A stretch of 40,068 nt of DNA from Anaerobutyricum faecale (GCA_019119645.1 DWWR01000041.1:1-40068); one strand, 5' to 3'. Shown: positions 1 to 8,599, counted from the stretch's first letter. Notes: generated by a model not told the origin, from the letters alone. Program-made: numbers and translations.

Positions 1-588
1 TTTGACTCCATTGAAATCTATAAATATCTGCTTCAGGAAGCTTCTTTTGAGAAAGCTTATATCCCGCTTAACGGAAGAATCTCTCTTCCGGAAAGTGACT
101 GCCCTTTAAATGAAAATGGCATTCCCTGCTGTCCCAAAGATCCTTCCCTGCCGATGAAGCGGGAAGGGAGTAAATCCCATCTGCGTTGCGGACTTCCTAC
201 TATGAAGTTCGTATGCCCCAAAATGAAATGGGTATATGATAAGGAAACTGGTAAAAGCAGGCGTGTCTGCCATTGCGATAATCCTTGTACGGAATCTTCC
301 TGCGGCAGGATGTTTTATATTTATCCTGAGAAAAACCTGCGTGCCTATCCCGGTACAATCCGTGGTACGGATGAATGGGACGCCACCTACAAAGTCAGAG
401 GAAATGTTGAGAAATCCATCAACCATTTCAAAGACAGTTTTTGTGTTGCCGGGCGTAAAACCCAGAATGAGAAAACGCTTCATGCCGACCTGCTTCTTGC
501 GGGAATTACCCAGCTCATTACGGTAATGGTTGCTGACAAACTGCACAAGCATCAATATATCCGCAGTTTAAAGCCCCTGATTGCATAA
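1..588 (+). CDS. Transposase, C-terminal part (5' end outside window)
   Basis: The frame is open from base 1 and ends at 588, giving the last 195 residues of a DDE-superfamily transposase. The stretch at 388-432 reads Y-x2-R-x3-E-x6-K, the YREK signature of IS4-like transposases, and contains the third catalytic acidic residue. Four Cys between about 276 and 305 (CHCDNPCTESSC) suggest a small metal-binding loop before it. The C-terminal end is hydrophobic and then basic (residues about 165-195). The first two catalytic Asp lie outside the window, so activity cannot be judged. Exact IS family is not certain. Its neighbour downstream is an adhesin whose 5' end is missing, which suggests this element landed inside that gene. 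Confidence 0.85.
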   Translation, partial: FDSIEIYKYLLQEASFEKAYIPLNGRISLPESDCPLNENGIPCCPKDPSLPMKREGSKSHLRCGLPTMKFVCPKMKWVYDKETGKSRRVCHCDNPCTESSCGRMFYIYPEKNLRAYPGTIRGTDEWDATYKVRGNVEKSINHFKDSFCVAGRKTQNEKTLHADLLLAGITQLITVMVADKLHKHQYIRSLKPLIA

Positions 589-745
589 CCTCAGACGCCA
601 CATACCATTTCACAGGCAGATATCCCTATCTGCTTTGTTTTCATGTCTCAAAATCCGGTTATACATATCCACCTGCTGGGAATCCGGTCATACCGGGGCT
701 TTACCTCACTGGAATCAAGCCTGCAAACCTGTTTCGCAATTACCT
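1..745 (+). mobile_element. Right end of an insertion sequence (approximate boundary)
   Basis: The transposase tail is followed by about 150 non-coding bases before sequence resembling a pilin/adhesin domain starts at about 745 (ITYNKKFEGI in frame). The right inverted repeat is probably near 728-743, where the strand reads CCTGTTTCGCAATTAC. The left end is not in the window, so neither the inverted repeat pair nor the target duplication can be confirmed. The boundary is inferred from the change from non-homologous to adhesin-like protein sequence. Confidence 0.6.
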
Positions 746-3700
746 ATAATAAAAAATTTGAAGGCATTGGCGAGACAGATCGCCAACAGGTAGAAGAACA
801 ACTTCAATTTCAAATTACTGCAAAAGACAATAACACAGGAGAGGACTTAACTTCGGAGAAAATTATTGAGTTATTTGGTAAGGGCTATGTAACAGGAAAA
901 GATTCTGATGTCATTCAAAATGCAGACGGAAGTCTGACATGGAATATTGCGTATCGAACCATTGACAATAATGCTAGCTATACAGTTACATTAGTCGAAC
1001 AAAATGCTGGATTAAGTGGCTATAACGTGACAACTCAGGCAGATAATCGCGTTGTCACTGGAGCTGGTGAAACTGTAGGCGAGGGTGCGACATTTGCTTT
1101 AACCAGTGGAACTACTGCTTATGTAAACTTTACGAACACATATGAACGTAATGAAAACAAAACCGTCAACTTCACCAAGGTCTGGGACGATGGCGCATAT
1201 GGCGCGACAACAAGACCTGACAGCTTGGATGTAACCTTAAAGCCGACCATCACTGTTTACGAGGATAATGAATGGAAAACAAAAGAATTGACTAGTGAAG
1301 CTTTGGGCGGCATCGAACTTACCAAAACTATAACGAGTGAGCAGGAATGGAAAACTTCTTGGGATGTTCCGGTTTATTACGATGGTGAAGAGGCAAACGG
1401 CGTCAAGGTAAAGATTGACTACACCGTTGTGGAAGACGAAGTAGGCGGCAACTACGTATACAAGGCTACCAGCAATGAAGCTCTTCCGGGTGATGGAAGT
1501 GATTATACATCGCAATTTAATCCGAGTGGTGACACGATTACCTCAGCACAATCCGCACCTTCTCAGAAATCATCAAATGCGGCAGCAGTGGCTATGGCGG
1601 CGGCAGCTTCCACAAAAGCAGCAAAAGGCACAGATAGCACAGCGAGTGATGATTTGGGCGAACCGGCACATAACAAATACATCGAATATAACGACAGCAC
1701 CAATGACTACACTCTGAATCTGGATGTTACAGGAGCAAAAGGTGAAGCAAAAGGTGTGGACGTACTGTTTGTAATTGATACGTCAGGAAGTATGGCCGGA
1801 AATAGCTGGTGGGGTACTGGTGGACTTTTATCTAGCACGCAAAATTTGTTGACAGAAGAAGATAACGGAATCATCGACCAGATTTTTAAAGCAGAAGGAA
1901 ATGTAAACTCTGTGGCCTATGTTTCTTTTGCTGGCAAGAGTGAGACAAAAGTAAGTGGTTGGTACAATGAAAATAATAGTGACGCTTTAAAAGATAGTAT
2001 TAATGGATTACGTGCTACGGGCGGCACCAACTGGACATATGCGATGCAGCGCGCATCTGATGTTTTGGAACAGCGTGCTAATAATGATAATGAAAAAGTT
2101 GTCATTTTCCTGTCCGATGGCGAGCCGACTTATACAATGAGTGGAAACCGGCAAACAGGAAGCGGAAGCAGCACGAGAGATTATTATTATAAAGATGCAG
2201 CAAATGTAGTACAAAATTCTACCTCTTTAAGCGGAGCAAAGATTTATTCCGTATACCTGACATCAAGTACAGAAACAGGGATGAATTATTTTGCAGAATT
2301 GTTGCAAGATCGTGATATAGATGCAGAATCAAAGAACGGAACGAATTTGGAGACTGCATTAAATGATATCCTTGATATTATCATTCCTACATATAAAAAT
2401 GTAACGATTACAGATACCTTAAGTGATTATGTAGATTTTGTTAATAGCGATGATATCACTGTAACAAAGAGAGCGGCAGACGGAACAGAGACTGGGTTGG
2501 TTAAGAATACTGACTATACTGTGGATATTTCTGGAAAAAAAGTTACAGTAACTTTAAATGGTAATGGCGAAGGTGCGTTGGATGATGGCGCTACCTATAC
2601 GGTAAGCTTTAAAGTGAAACCAAATGAGACAGCGGAAAATCATTATGCAGAAAGTGGTTACCCACATAAAGGAGATCCTGGAACAGGTGCCACCAGCGCA
2701 GGTCAAAAAGGTTTCCATTCTAATAACGATGCGACGGTAACATACACTGTAAATGAGAAAGAAGATACTGCAGATTATCCTGATCCGGTCGTGCAGGTTA
2801 CAACCCATAACCTGACCATTGAGAAGAAGTGGAATCATCCGGCTGGAGTAGAAGAGCCAGACAGTGATGTAGGTGTTATCGTTACATTTACAGATGGAAC
2901 CAGAAAAAACATCACTTTGACAAAGGACAAAGGCTATAAAGAAACTTTGACTAATGAGCCTGTTACCAGAAAAATTGCGACGGTAGAAGAGACGTCGATG
3001 TTTAACAATTACGAACCTTCCTATCAATATTCTGCTGACAGAACAACAGCGACAGTAATTAACAATTACTCTAAGCTGACAACACAGAAGATTGTTGTAA
3101 ATAAAGAATGGGAAGGCAACGGCCCAAAATCTGATGTACAGATTGTACTTTATCGTAGTGTAAACGGTGGAGATGCCGAGGAATTTGAGACAGCAACTTT
3201 GACGGAAGATAACAAGTGGACAGTAGAGTGGAAAAATCTCAAACTAAAAGAGGAGGATACAGCGGCAGGGGTAAACAATACGTATACCTACGCTGTCCGT
3301 GAGGTAAATATTCCGGTAGGATATAGCAGTAGTATCAGTTATGATTACAATAGTACTGCCAATACGACAACAGCTACTATCACCAATACCTATGATTCTA
3401 ACTGCGCAGATGAAAATTATTATATAGCAAATGTTTTGCAGACAGAGAAATTAAATGTCAGCAAAACATGGGAAGATAATGATAACGCAGCAGGGCTTCG
3501 GCCGAATAGTGTTAGTGTCAGCATCGATGATAATAGTGGCGGATATTATGACGTGACTTTAGATGAAGGAAACTCATGGCATAAGACATTAACGGTATTA
3601 AAGAAAAAGAATAGAACTTATACTGCAACAGAAACCATGAACGGTGCCAATACTGACAAGTACACAATGGGTAATGAAGGAAATGCAATTGTCAACGGTA

Positions 3701-4662
3701 CAAATCTTTCTTTTACCAATACGTTGAACTCCACATCCATTACTGTGCAGAAGGAATGGGAGGACAATGATGTCGCAGATCGGCCAACAGGTATCGAGTT
3801 TAAATTAGAATACAGCGATGATGAGGGAAAGACCTGGCATCCTTACGGTGAAGGCGAAGTATGGGAAGATGCCGAAGGTGGTACAGAAGAAGGTGACAGT
3901 GCAACACCAGTGCCGGGCACATATATTCTGTTAAAAGAAAACATAATTTATGATAAAGACGGAAATGCAACAGAATGGGCCAGAACATTTACGAATCTTC
4001 CAATACAATATGAGTATCGTGTGAAAGAGGTAAATGTTCCAGGACAGTATTACTCAGAGGTGACTACTGAAACGAGTGGTAAAGGCACAACATTTACTAT
4101 CACTAACACTCTGAAATGGAGTCTGAAAAAGACGAACTCACCGGAAAATGGTGAAGAGGCCGTGGTATTGCAAGGAGCAAACTTCGAGTTGAAGCAAGGT
4201 AATACGGTAATTGCCACCGGTATATCCGGTCAAGATGGTGTAGTTGCGTGGGATGTGAAAACGGATAATACCACCGGTAAACCGTATGATTTACAGAATC
4301 TGAACGGCGACTATGTACTGACAGAAACCAAAGCACCAACTGGATATCAGGGCCTTACGACTATTACATGGAAACTGCATTTTGATGATGATGGTGTCTT
4401 AACCAGTGCGGCATCCTACAAAGGAAATGACCTGTTGGTAGACGGTGACAATGAAAACGAGAAAGATCCGTACATTACCCTGACAAGCAGTTCAGAAACA
4501 GGAGTAGTCATTACTGTACAAAATGACCTCCTCTACGAGCTCCCGGAAACCGGCGGCTCAGGAACTTACTGGTATACAGTCAGCGGCGCCCTCCTGATGA
4601 TGGGAGCAGCCCTGATAGTATATAGAGAAAAACGCAAACGGGAGGTGCTGCTGAGAAAATAA
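643..4662 (+). CDS. Cna-B/vWA pilus-tip-type adhesin, LPETG-anchored, 5' end replaced by IS
   Basis: This is a 1339-codon frame for a giant sortase-anchored surface protein. In order it has a pilin-like domain (about 34-165), a Cna-B domain (about 170-280), an Ala/Ser linker (about 302-337), a von Willebrand A domain with MIDAS DTSGS at 379-383, an isopeptide-type domain (about 580-725), four Cna-B repeats beginning with K-K/E/T-W motifs, a SpaA-like domain with an E-box (YVLTETKAPTGY), LPETG at 1300-1304, a membrane helix and a basic tail. This is the layout of pilus-tip adhesins. The first ~33 residues read as IS-derived sequence, there is no signal peptide, and no Shine-Dalgarno precedes ATG 643. 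The protein is therefore probably not made or not exported; a pseudogene is likely. Expected partners are the pilins and sortases downstream. Confidence 0.85.
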   Translation: MSQNPVIHIHLLGIRSYRGFTSLESSLQTCFAITYNKKFEGIGETDRQQVEEQLQFQITAKDNNTGEDLTSEKIIELFGKGYVTGKDSDVIQNADGSLTWNIAYRTIDNNASYTVTLVEQNAGLSGYNVTTQADNRVVTGAGETVGEGATFALTSGTTAYVNFTNTYERNENKTVNFTKVWDDGAYGATTRPDSLDVTLKPTITVYEDNEWKTKELTSEALGGIELTKTITSEQEWKTSWDVPVYYDGEEANGVKVKIDYTVVEDEVGGNYVYKATSNEALPGDGSDYTSQFNPSGDTITSAQSAPSQKSSNAAAVAMAAAASTKAAKGTDSTASDDLGEPAHNKYIEYNDSTNDYTLNLDVTGAKGEAKGVDVLFVIDTSGSMAGNSWWGTGGLLSSTQNLLTEEDNGIIDQIFKAEGNVNSVAYVSFAGKSETKVSGWYNENNSDALKDSINGLRATGGTNWTYAMQRASDVLEQRANNDNEKVVIFLSDGEPTYTMSGNRQTGSGSSTRDYYYKDAANVVQNSTSLSGAKIYSVYLTSSTETGMNYFAELLQDRDIDAESKNGTNLETALNDILDIIIPTYKNVTITDTLSDYVDFVNSDDITVTKRAADGTETGLVKNTDYTVDISGKKVTVTLNGNGEGALDDGATYTVSFKVKPNETAENHYAESGYPHKGDPGTGATSAGQKGFHSNNDATVTYTVNEKEDTADYPDPVVQVTTHNLTIEKKWNHPAGVEEPDSDVGVIVTFTDGTRKNITLTKDKGYKETLTNEPVTRKIATVEETSMFNNYEPSYQYSADRTTATVINNYSKLTTQKIVVNKEWEGNGPKSDVQIVLYRSVNGGDAEEFETATLTEDNKWTVEWKNLKLKEEDTAAGVNNTYTYAVREVNIPVGYSSSISYDYNSTANTTTATITNTYDSNCADENYYIANVLQTEKLNVSKTWEDNDNAAGLRPNSVSVSIDDNSGGYYDVTLDEGNSWHKTLTVLKKKNRTYTATETMNGANTDKYTMGNEGNAIVNGTNLSFTNTLNSTSITVQKEWEDNDVADRPTGIEFKLEYSDDEGKTWHPYGEGEVWEDAEGGTEEGDSATPVPGTYILLKENIIYDKDGNATEWARTFTNLPIQYEYRVKEVNVPGQYYSEVTTETSGKGTTFTITNTLKWSLKKTNSPENGEEAVVLQGANFELKQGNTVIATGISGQDGVVAWDVKTDNTTGKPYDLQNLNGDYVLTETKAPTGYQGLTTITWKLHFDDDGVLTSAASYKGNDLLVDGDNENEKDPYITLTSSSETGVVITVQNDLLYELPETGGSGTYWYTVSGALLMMGAALIVYREKRKREVLLRK

Positions 4663-4678
4663 TGAACCAGATTTTTTC

Positions 4679-4700
4679 AGCGACTCCCCCGGGAGCCGCT
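4679..4700 (+). other. GC-rich inverted repeat between adhesin and major pilin genes
   Basis: AGCGACTC and GAGCCGCT pair around a CCCCGG loop just after the adhesin stop. No T-run follows, so a full terminator is not supported. An intercistronic stability or partial attenuation role would fit a locus where tip and shaft proteins are needed in very unequal amounts (inference). A second small hairpin, GGGG-GAAGA-CCCC, lies at about 4741-4753 just upstream of the pilin ribosome site. Confidence 0.45.
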
Positions 4701-4768
4701 AAGATGAAACAAAACATTTTAGCAAACAAAACAAATTTAGGGGGAAGACCCCGGAAAAGGAGTGTATT

Positions 4769-6289
4769 ATGAAGAAAATGAAAAAGTTATTTGCCATTTT
4801 AATGACAATGGCGATGGTTATGGGATTAGGCATAACCGGATTTGCGGCAGAATTAACAGATGTTGTAGTTAACAATTTGGAAGAAGGAACTACAATTCAG
4901 GCTGTACAGGTAATTGAGCCTGATTCAACAAAAGAAACTGGTTGGGATTTTGTTGATAATGCAGCTATAAGGAATGCATACGCCGAGGCATTTGAAAAAA
5001 CAGGAAATGTGACTGATGATGATTATCAGGCTATTATTTGGTCCTTGATTAAGTTTGAAGACCCTGATAATACTCATATCCCAAACGGAACGGTAGCAGC
5101 TACTTCTGATCAGATTAAAAATGCGCTTGCCGCTATGGAGATAAACGAAGAAATAGACTATGATCTTACAATTAATCAGGACGGTAAATCTTTTGCTGTA
5201 ACAACTGCCGGTGTTTACGCTATTAAAGCAACACCAAAAGAAGGAAGTGACACTGTATACAATCCTATGGCAGCTTATGTTTCCTTCACATATACAAACG
5301 GTATTCCTACATTACCAGATGATGATGTTACAGTAAATGCAAAGAAGACAGAAGTTCCAGTAGAAAAAACAGTAGAAGATGATGATAATGCGACAGGTAT
5401 TGGTAAAACGGTTACATATAAAGTTGAAACAGCAGTTCCATATAATGTAACTACATGGAAATTTACAGATACTATTACAGGCGCAAGTTACGTAACTGTA
5501 AAAGATGGAGATCCAGTTCTGGTAGAGGAACCAGATGTATTAGGAAAAGTTCCAGTACAGGTAAAAGTAGGAACAAATAATGCTGTAACATACTATGCAA
5601 CAGTTACTAGTAATAGCTTTGAGTTAGATTTGACTAGTATTGCTAATAATGAGGACTATAGAGGACAGGAAGTTGTCTTCACATACGAAGCAGTTGTAAC
5701 AGGCACTGAAGTAAACAATACGATTCAGTACGATGATGATCATACATCAGGTGAAGTGAAGTTATATACAGGTACAATTACTTTCACAAAATTTGATGAA
5801 AATGAAACAACTAAACTTGGTGGTGCTAAGTTTGTAGTATCAAATGGAGAAGGACAATATGCAATCTTTACAAATGTGGGTTCAGATTATACATTGTCTG
5901 GCTGGGGTACTAGAGAACAAGCAACAGAAGTTGAAACAAATAATATTAAACAAATTGAGGATCCTGAGAATGAAGAGGAAATGATTGATAATCCTGCTTA
6001 TGGTACATTAACTGTTTCTGGTCTTGATAAAGACACAACTTATTACTTTACAGAGATAGAGGCTCCAGATGGATATTCGCTTAATAAAAAGCCATCAGAG
6101 GTTACATTTGACAAAGGCATAGCAACGAGTATTTTCACTAAGAACGGTTCTATGAAGGATACTAAGATTAGTGAACTTCCACTTCCTGGCACCGGTGGCA
6201 TGGGTACTACCCTCTTCACCATCGCTGGTTGTGTGATCATGATCTCCGCAGCAGGTCTCTTCTTCGCAACACGCAAGAAAGCCAACTAA
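4769..6289 (+). CDS. Major pilin (SpaA/SpaH-like, isopeptide-forming), LPGTG anchor
   Basis: The 506-residue protein starts with a signal peptide (MKKMKKLFAILM, hydrophobic core, cut near FAA-ELT). It has two or three pilin Ig-like domains, including one beginning at about 205 with KTEVPVEKTV and one ending in an E-box (YYFTEIEAPDGYSLN, about 425-440). LPGTG lies at 472-476, followed by a hydrophobic helix and ATRKKAN. AAAAGGAG precedes ATG 4769. A canonical WxxxVxVYPK pilin motif is not seen; the stretch VTVNAKKTE occupies the expected place and may supply the cross-linking lysine (inference). The ectodomain coding sequence is AT-rich (35% GC over 5341-5400 by count) while 6181-6289 is 53% GC. 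It is probably the shaft subunit polymerised by the sortases downstream. Confidence 0.88.
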   Translation: MKKMKKLFAILMTMAMVMGLGITGFAAELTDVVVNNLEEGTTIQAVQVIEPDSTKETGWDFVDNAAIRNAYAEAFEKTGNVTDDDYQAIIWSLIKFEDPDNTHIPNGTVAATSDQIKNALAAMEINEEIDYDLTINQDGKSFAVTTAGVYAIKATPKEGSDTVYNPMAAYVSFTYTNGIPTLPDDDVTVNAKKTEVPVEKTVEDDDNATGIGKTVTYKVETAVPYNVTTWKFTDTITGASYVTVKDGDPVLVEEPDVLGKVPVQVKVGTNNAVTYYATVTSNSFELDLTSIANNEDYRGQEVVFTYEAVVTGTEVNNTIQYDDDHTSGEVKLYTGTITFTKFDENETTKLGGAKFVVSNGEGQYAIFTNVGSDYTLSGWGTREQATEVETNNIKQIEDPENEEEMIDNPAYGTLTVSGLDKDTTYYFTEIEAPDGYSLNKKPSEVTFDKGIATSIFTKNGSMKDTKISELPLPGTGGMGTTLFTIAGCVIMISAAGLFFATRKKAN

Positions 6290-6341
6290 TCGGACTGAGT
6301 GATACATTTACTAATCCATAAGTCTTACAAAAGAACGGCCC

Positions 6342-6373
6342 CTCTTCCTGTGGGACATCCCCGCAGGAAGGGA
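6342..6373 (+). terminator. Strong hairpin after major pilin gene, terminator-like without T-run
   Basis: CTCTTCCTGTGGG pairs with CCCGCAGGAAGGGAG around a short ACATC loop, giving about 13 pairs with two G-U. No T-run follows, so it may act as an mRNA 3' stabiliser or a processing site instead of a classical terminator. It lies about 50 bases after the pilin stop codon. Confidence 0.5.
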
Positions 6374-6395
6374 GCCAGACAAAGTACATAAGAGA

Positions 6396-6447
6396 GGCGG
6401 CACAGCCGCCGGATAACACAAGCCGGGGTGGAATCCCACCTCGGCTT
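6396..6447 (+). other. Two tandem hairpins in the pilin-sortase intergenic region
   Basis: GGCGGC-ACA-GCCGCC (about 6396-6410) is followed closely by AAGCCGGGGTGG-AATC-CCACCTCGGCTT (6420-6447), a 12-pair stem with one G-U. With the hairpin at 6342-6373 this makes three strong stems in about 105 bases. No protein frame crosses them convincingly. The function is unknown. Confidence 0.5.
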
Positions 6448-6574
6448 ATCGCAAGATAGAACATAAGAAGCCAGGAGTCATTACCTACTATTATATATAG
6501 AAGAAACTCCACCACAGGACAAGACACCTTGTGCCAGCCAGAGGTGAGATAGGAAATCCATACACAGGTACTTT

Positions 6575-6603
6575 TTGAAACATCGCAGTTCGCATCAGAT
6601 ACT
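6575..6603 (+). promoter_or_regulatory. Candidate SigA promoter for the sortase-pilin operon
   Basis: TTGAAA at 6575-6580 and GATACT at 6598-6603 are separated by 17 bases. A transcript would start near 6610 and carry a leader of about 220 bases to the first sortase. This would let the sortases be expressed separately from the pilin gene upstream. The match is good at -35 and moderate at -10. Confidence 0.45.
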
Positions 6604-6636
6604 TTGCTGGAGATGCAGGTTTTCTGATAGAACCCT

Positions 6637-6790
6637 CATTCGGGGAAAACAAAACATTTGTATCGTCAGCCGACGACTGTGAAGACAGGCGTTATGAAGT
6701 ATTAGGATGATACAAAACAAGAAGAAGCCTGTCTGAGGTGGAGGAAGAAGACGCATACCAAATGTTGTTTTCCCGCGGAGAAGCCTTCTA
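6637..6790 (+). other. Nested inverted repeats: candidate structured 5' leader of the sortase operon
   Basis: CGGGGAAAACAAAACATTTG (6641-6660) is almost the reverse complement of CAAATGTTGTTTTCCCG (6759-6775), and partial pairing extends outward. Inside, CGTC/GACG pair at about 6664-6675 and AGACAGGC (6683-6690) pairs with GCCTGTCT (6727-6734). The pattern suggests a multi-branch RNA fold just before the sortase ribosome site. A small MITE-like element is the alternative. The rest of the 544-base gap (6290-6833) shows no gene. Confidence 0.5.
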
Positions 6791-6833
6791 AAGGAAAGCA
6801 TCAACAAAAACTACAACAATAAGGAGAGGTCGG

Positions 6834-7733
6834 ATGAAAAAGAAATTAAACATCATAGTAATCGCAGTATTATTTTTAGCCGGGTTGTCCGTATTGCTGT
6901 ATCCTTTCGTTGCCAACCAGTGGAACAGCTACCGGCAGAGCCGTTTGATGAGCAGTTATGAGGAAGGCGTGGCGGAGAAGGACGCCAATGGAGAGATTGA
7001 TTACGAGGCAGAGTGGGAGAAGGCGAGAGCCTATAATGACGCGCTGATGCCGATGATCCTTCCCGATTCTTTCGCGGTGGCGGAGGCGTCGGACCGGGAT
7101 GAGGCGTATATGAATTGCCTCAATATCAATGGTGATGAGATCATGGGGATCGTGGAGATTCCGAAGATCGATGTGGAGCTGCCGATCTATCATACCACCG
7201 ATGAGGAGGTATTGCAGATCGGAGCCGGGCATCTGGAGGGAAGTTCCCTTCCGGTGGGAGGCGAGAGCACCCATGCGGTGATCTCAGCGCACCGGGGGCT
7301 GCCAAGTGCCACATTGTTTACAGACCTTGATCAGCTGGTGGAAGGAGACCACTTCCTTCTGCACATTTTGGATGATACCCTCTGTTATGAGGTGGATCAG
7401 ATCACGGTGGTGGAGCCGGACCAGACGGAATCGTTGTCTGTGGTGGAGGGCGAAGATTTGGTCACGCTGCTCACCTGTACTCCTTATGGGGTGAACACCC
7501 AGCGCCTTCTGGTGCGGGGACACCGGGTGCCGTATGATGCGGAGACGGTGGCGGACGAGGCTTCCAACTCGCTGTTTGGAAACAGCCTCCATACCAATTA
7601 CATTTTCTGGGTGGCTGTAGGGCTGGTGCTGACCGGTGCATTTATTGGAGTGTTGATTCTTCGGGACAGATATCTGAGGAAGCATCCGGAGCGCAGAAGG
7701 AAACACGACAGGAAACAGCAGAACGGAGAGTGA
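6834..7733 (+). CDS. Class C sortase (pilin polymerase), first copy
   Basis: A 299-residue membrane sortase that should join pilin LPXTG threonines to pilin-motif lysines at the outer membrane face. The catalytic residues are visible: H153 (ISAHRGLP), C215 (LLTCTPYG) and R224 (nine residues after the Cys, as in streptococcal SrtC). There is an N-terminal membrane helix (about 5-25), a second helix near 252-274 and a basic tail, the class C topology. The lid region before the core reads LPDSF instead of a DP-aromatic motif. AAGGAGAGG precedes ATG 6834. It directly abuts a paralogue. The srtC assignment within the class is not numbered here. Confidence 0.93.
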   Translation: MKKKLNIIVIAVLFLAGLSVLLYPFVANQWNSYRQSRLMSSYEEGVAEKDANGEIDYEAEWEKARAYNDALMPMILPDSFAVAEASDRDEAYMNCLNINGDEIMGIVEIPKIDVELPIYHTTDEEVLQIGAGHLEGSSLPVGGESTHAVISAHRGLPSATLFTDLDQLVEGDHFLLHILDDTLCYEVDQITVVEPDQTESLSVVEGEDLVTLLTCTPYGVNTQRLLVRGHRVPYDAETVADEASNSLFGNSLHTNYIFWVAVGLVLTGAFIGVLILRDRYLRKHPERRRKHDRKQQNGE

Positions 7734-7735
7734 CC

Positions 7736-8599
7736 ATGAGAAGAAAGATCTTTACTATCCTGTTTGCTCTGTTATTTCTGGTCGGGTTCGGGATTCTGGC
7801 GTATCCCACCATTTCCAATCAGTGGAATACTTACCGGCAGAGCAGATTGATCAGTAATTATAAAGACATAACGGAAAATACTGATACTGAAGATTTCGGC
7901 AGAGAGTGGGAAAAGGCAGAAAGTTATAATAACAGTATCACTGTCAATCAGCCCATGAGTGCCGACGTGTTCAGCGAAGGCGGTCAGGAGGACAAGGATT
8001 CCGAGTATTGGAATGTCCTGAACATCGCCGGAGACGGCATGATGGGCTACCTTTCCATCCCGAAAATAAATGTGGAGCTGGCCATTTATCATGGCACTTC
8101 CGATGAAGTGCTCCAGACTGGAGTCGGTCACATCGAGGGGACGAAGCTTCCCATCGGCGGGGAGAGCAACCACACAGTGCTGGCGGCACACCGGGGACTG
8201 CCGAGCGCCCGGCTGTTTACAGACCTGGACCAGCTGGAGGAAGGCGATCAGTTCTATATCCACATCTTTGATGAAGTGCTGGCCTATGAGGTGGATCAGA
8301 TTCTGCCCATGGTGGACAAGGATGATACCGAGGCCTTGCAGCAGGCGCTGGCCATCGAGGACGGTCAGGATTATGTCACGTTATTTACCTGTACCCCTTA
8401 CGGTGTGAATACCCACCGGCTGCTGGTGCGGGGCACGAGGGTTGAGTATCACGAGGAAGAAGCGGCGGAAACGCCGATGGATACTGCGAAGAATCTGCTT
8501 CAGGATTACTACATGTTCTTCCTGATCGGCGGAGTATGTGTGACAGGTATCGTGATTGTGGTGATTCGAATCTGTCTGAACAGAAAGAGAAAGAAATAA
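7736..8599 (+). CDS. Class C sortase, second copy
   Basis: A 287-residue paralogue of the preceding sortase, with the same two-helix topology and catalytic H152 (LAAHRGLP), C219 (LFTCTPYG) and R228. ATG 7736 is preferred over an in-frame GTG at 7730 because GGAG at 7725-7728 lies seven bases before it; the gene begins two bases after the stop of its neighbour, implying translational coupling. The two copies share long identical stretches (NQWNxYRQSRL, VGGESxHxVxxAHRGLPSAxLFTDLDQL), so they come from a duplication. Paired class C sortases often divide work between shaft and ancillary pilins; which does which cannot be read here. No DP-aromatic lid motif is evident. Confidence 0.93.
   Translation: MRRKIFTILFALLFLVGFGILAYPTISNQWNTYRQSRLISNYKDITENTDTEDFGREWEKAESYNNSITVNQPMSADVFSEGGQEDKDSEYWNVLNIAGDGMMGYLSIPKINVELAIYHGTSDEVLQTGVGHIEGTKLPIGGESNHTVLAAHRGLPSARLFTDLDQLEEGDQFYIHIFDEVLAYEVDQILPMVDKDDTEALQQALAIEDGQDYVTLFTCTPYGVNTHRLLVRGTRVEYHEEEAAETPMDTAKNLLQDYYMFFLIGGVCVTGIVIVVIRICLNRKRKK

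Noticed and set aside
6421..6447. GGGGTGGAATCCC resembling a T-box antiterminator sequence
   Set aside because: It is better explained as one 12-pair hairpin. The full AGGGTGGNACCGCG box, a specifier loop and an amino-acid or tRNA-ligase gene are missing.
6460..6485. B12-box-like string (GAAGCCAGGAG...CCT) upstream of the sortases
   Set aside because: Only the first part matches the GCCAGGAGACCTGCC box. No other conserved riboswitch core segments were found upstream, and the genes downstream are not corrinoid-related.
8566..8580. TTCGAATC string considered as a tRNA T-loop
   Set aside because: It lies inside the second sortase gene, and no acceptor or anticodon stems surround it.
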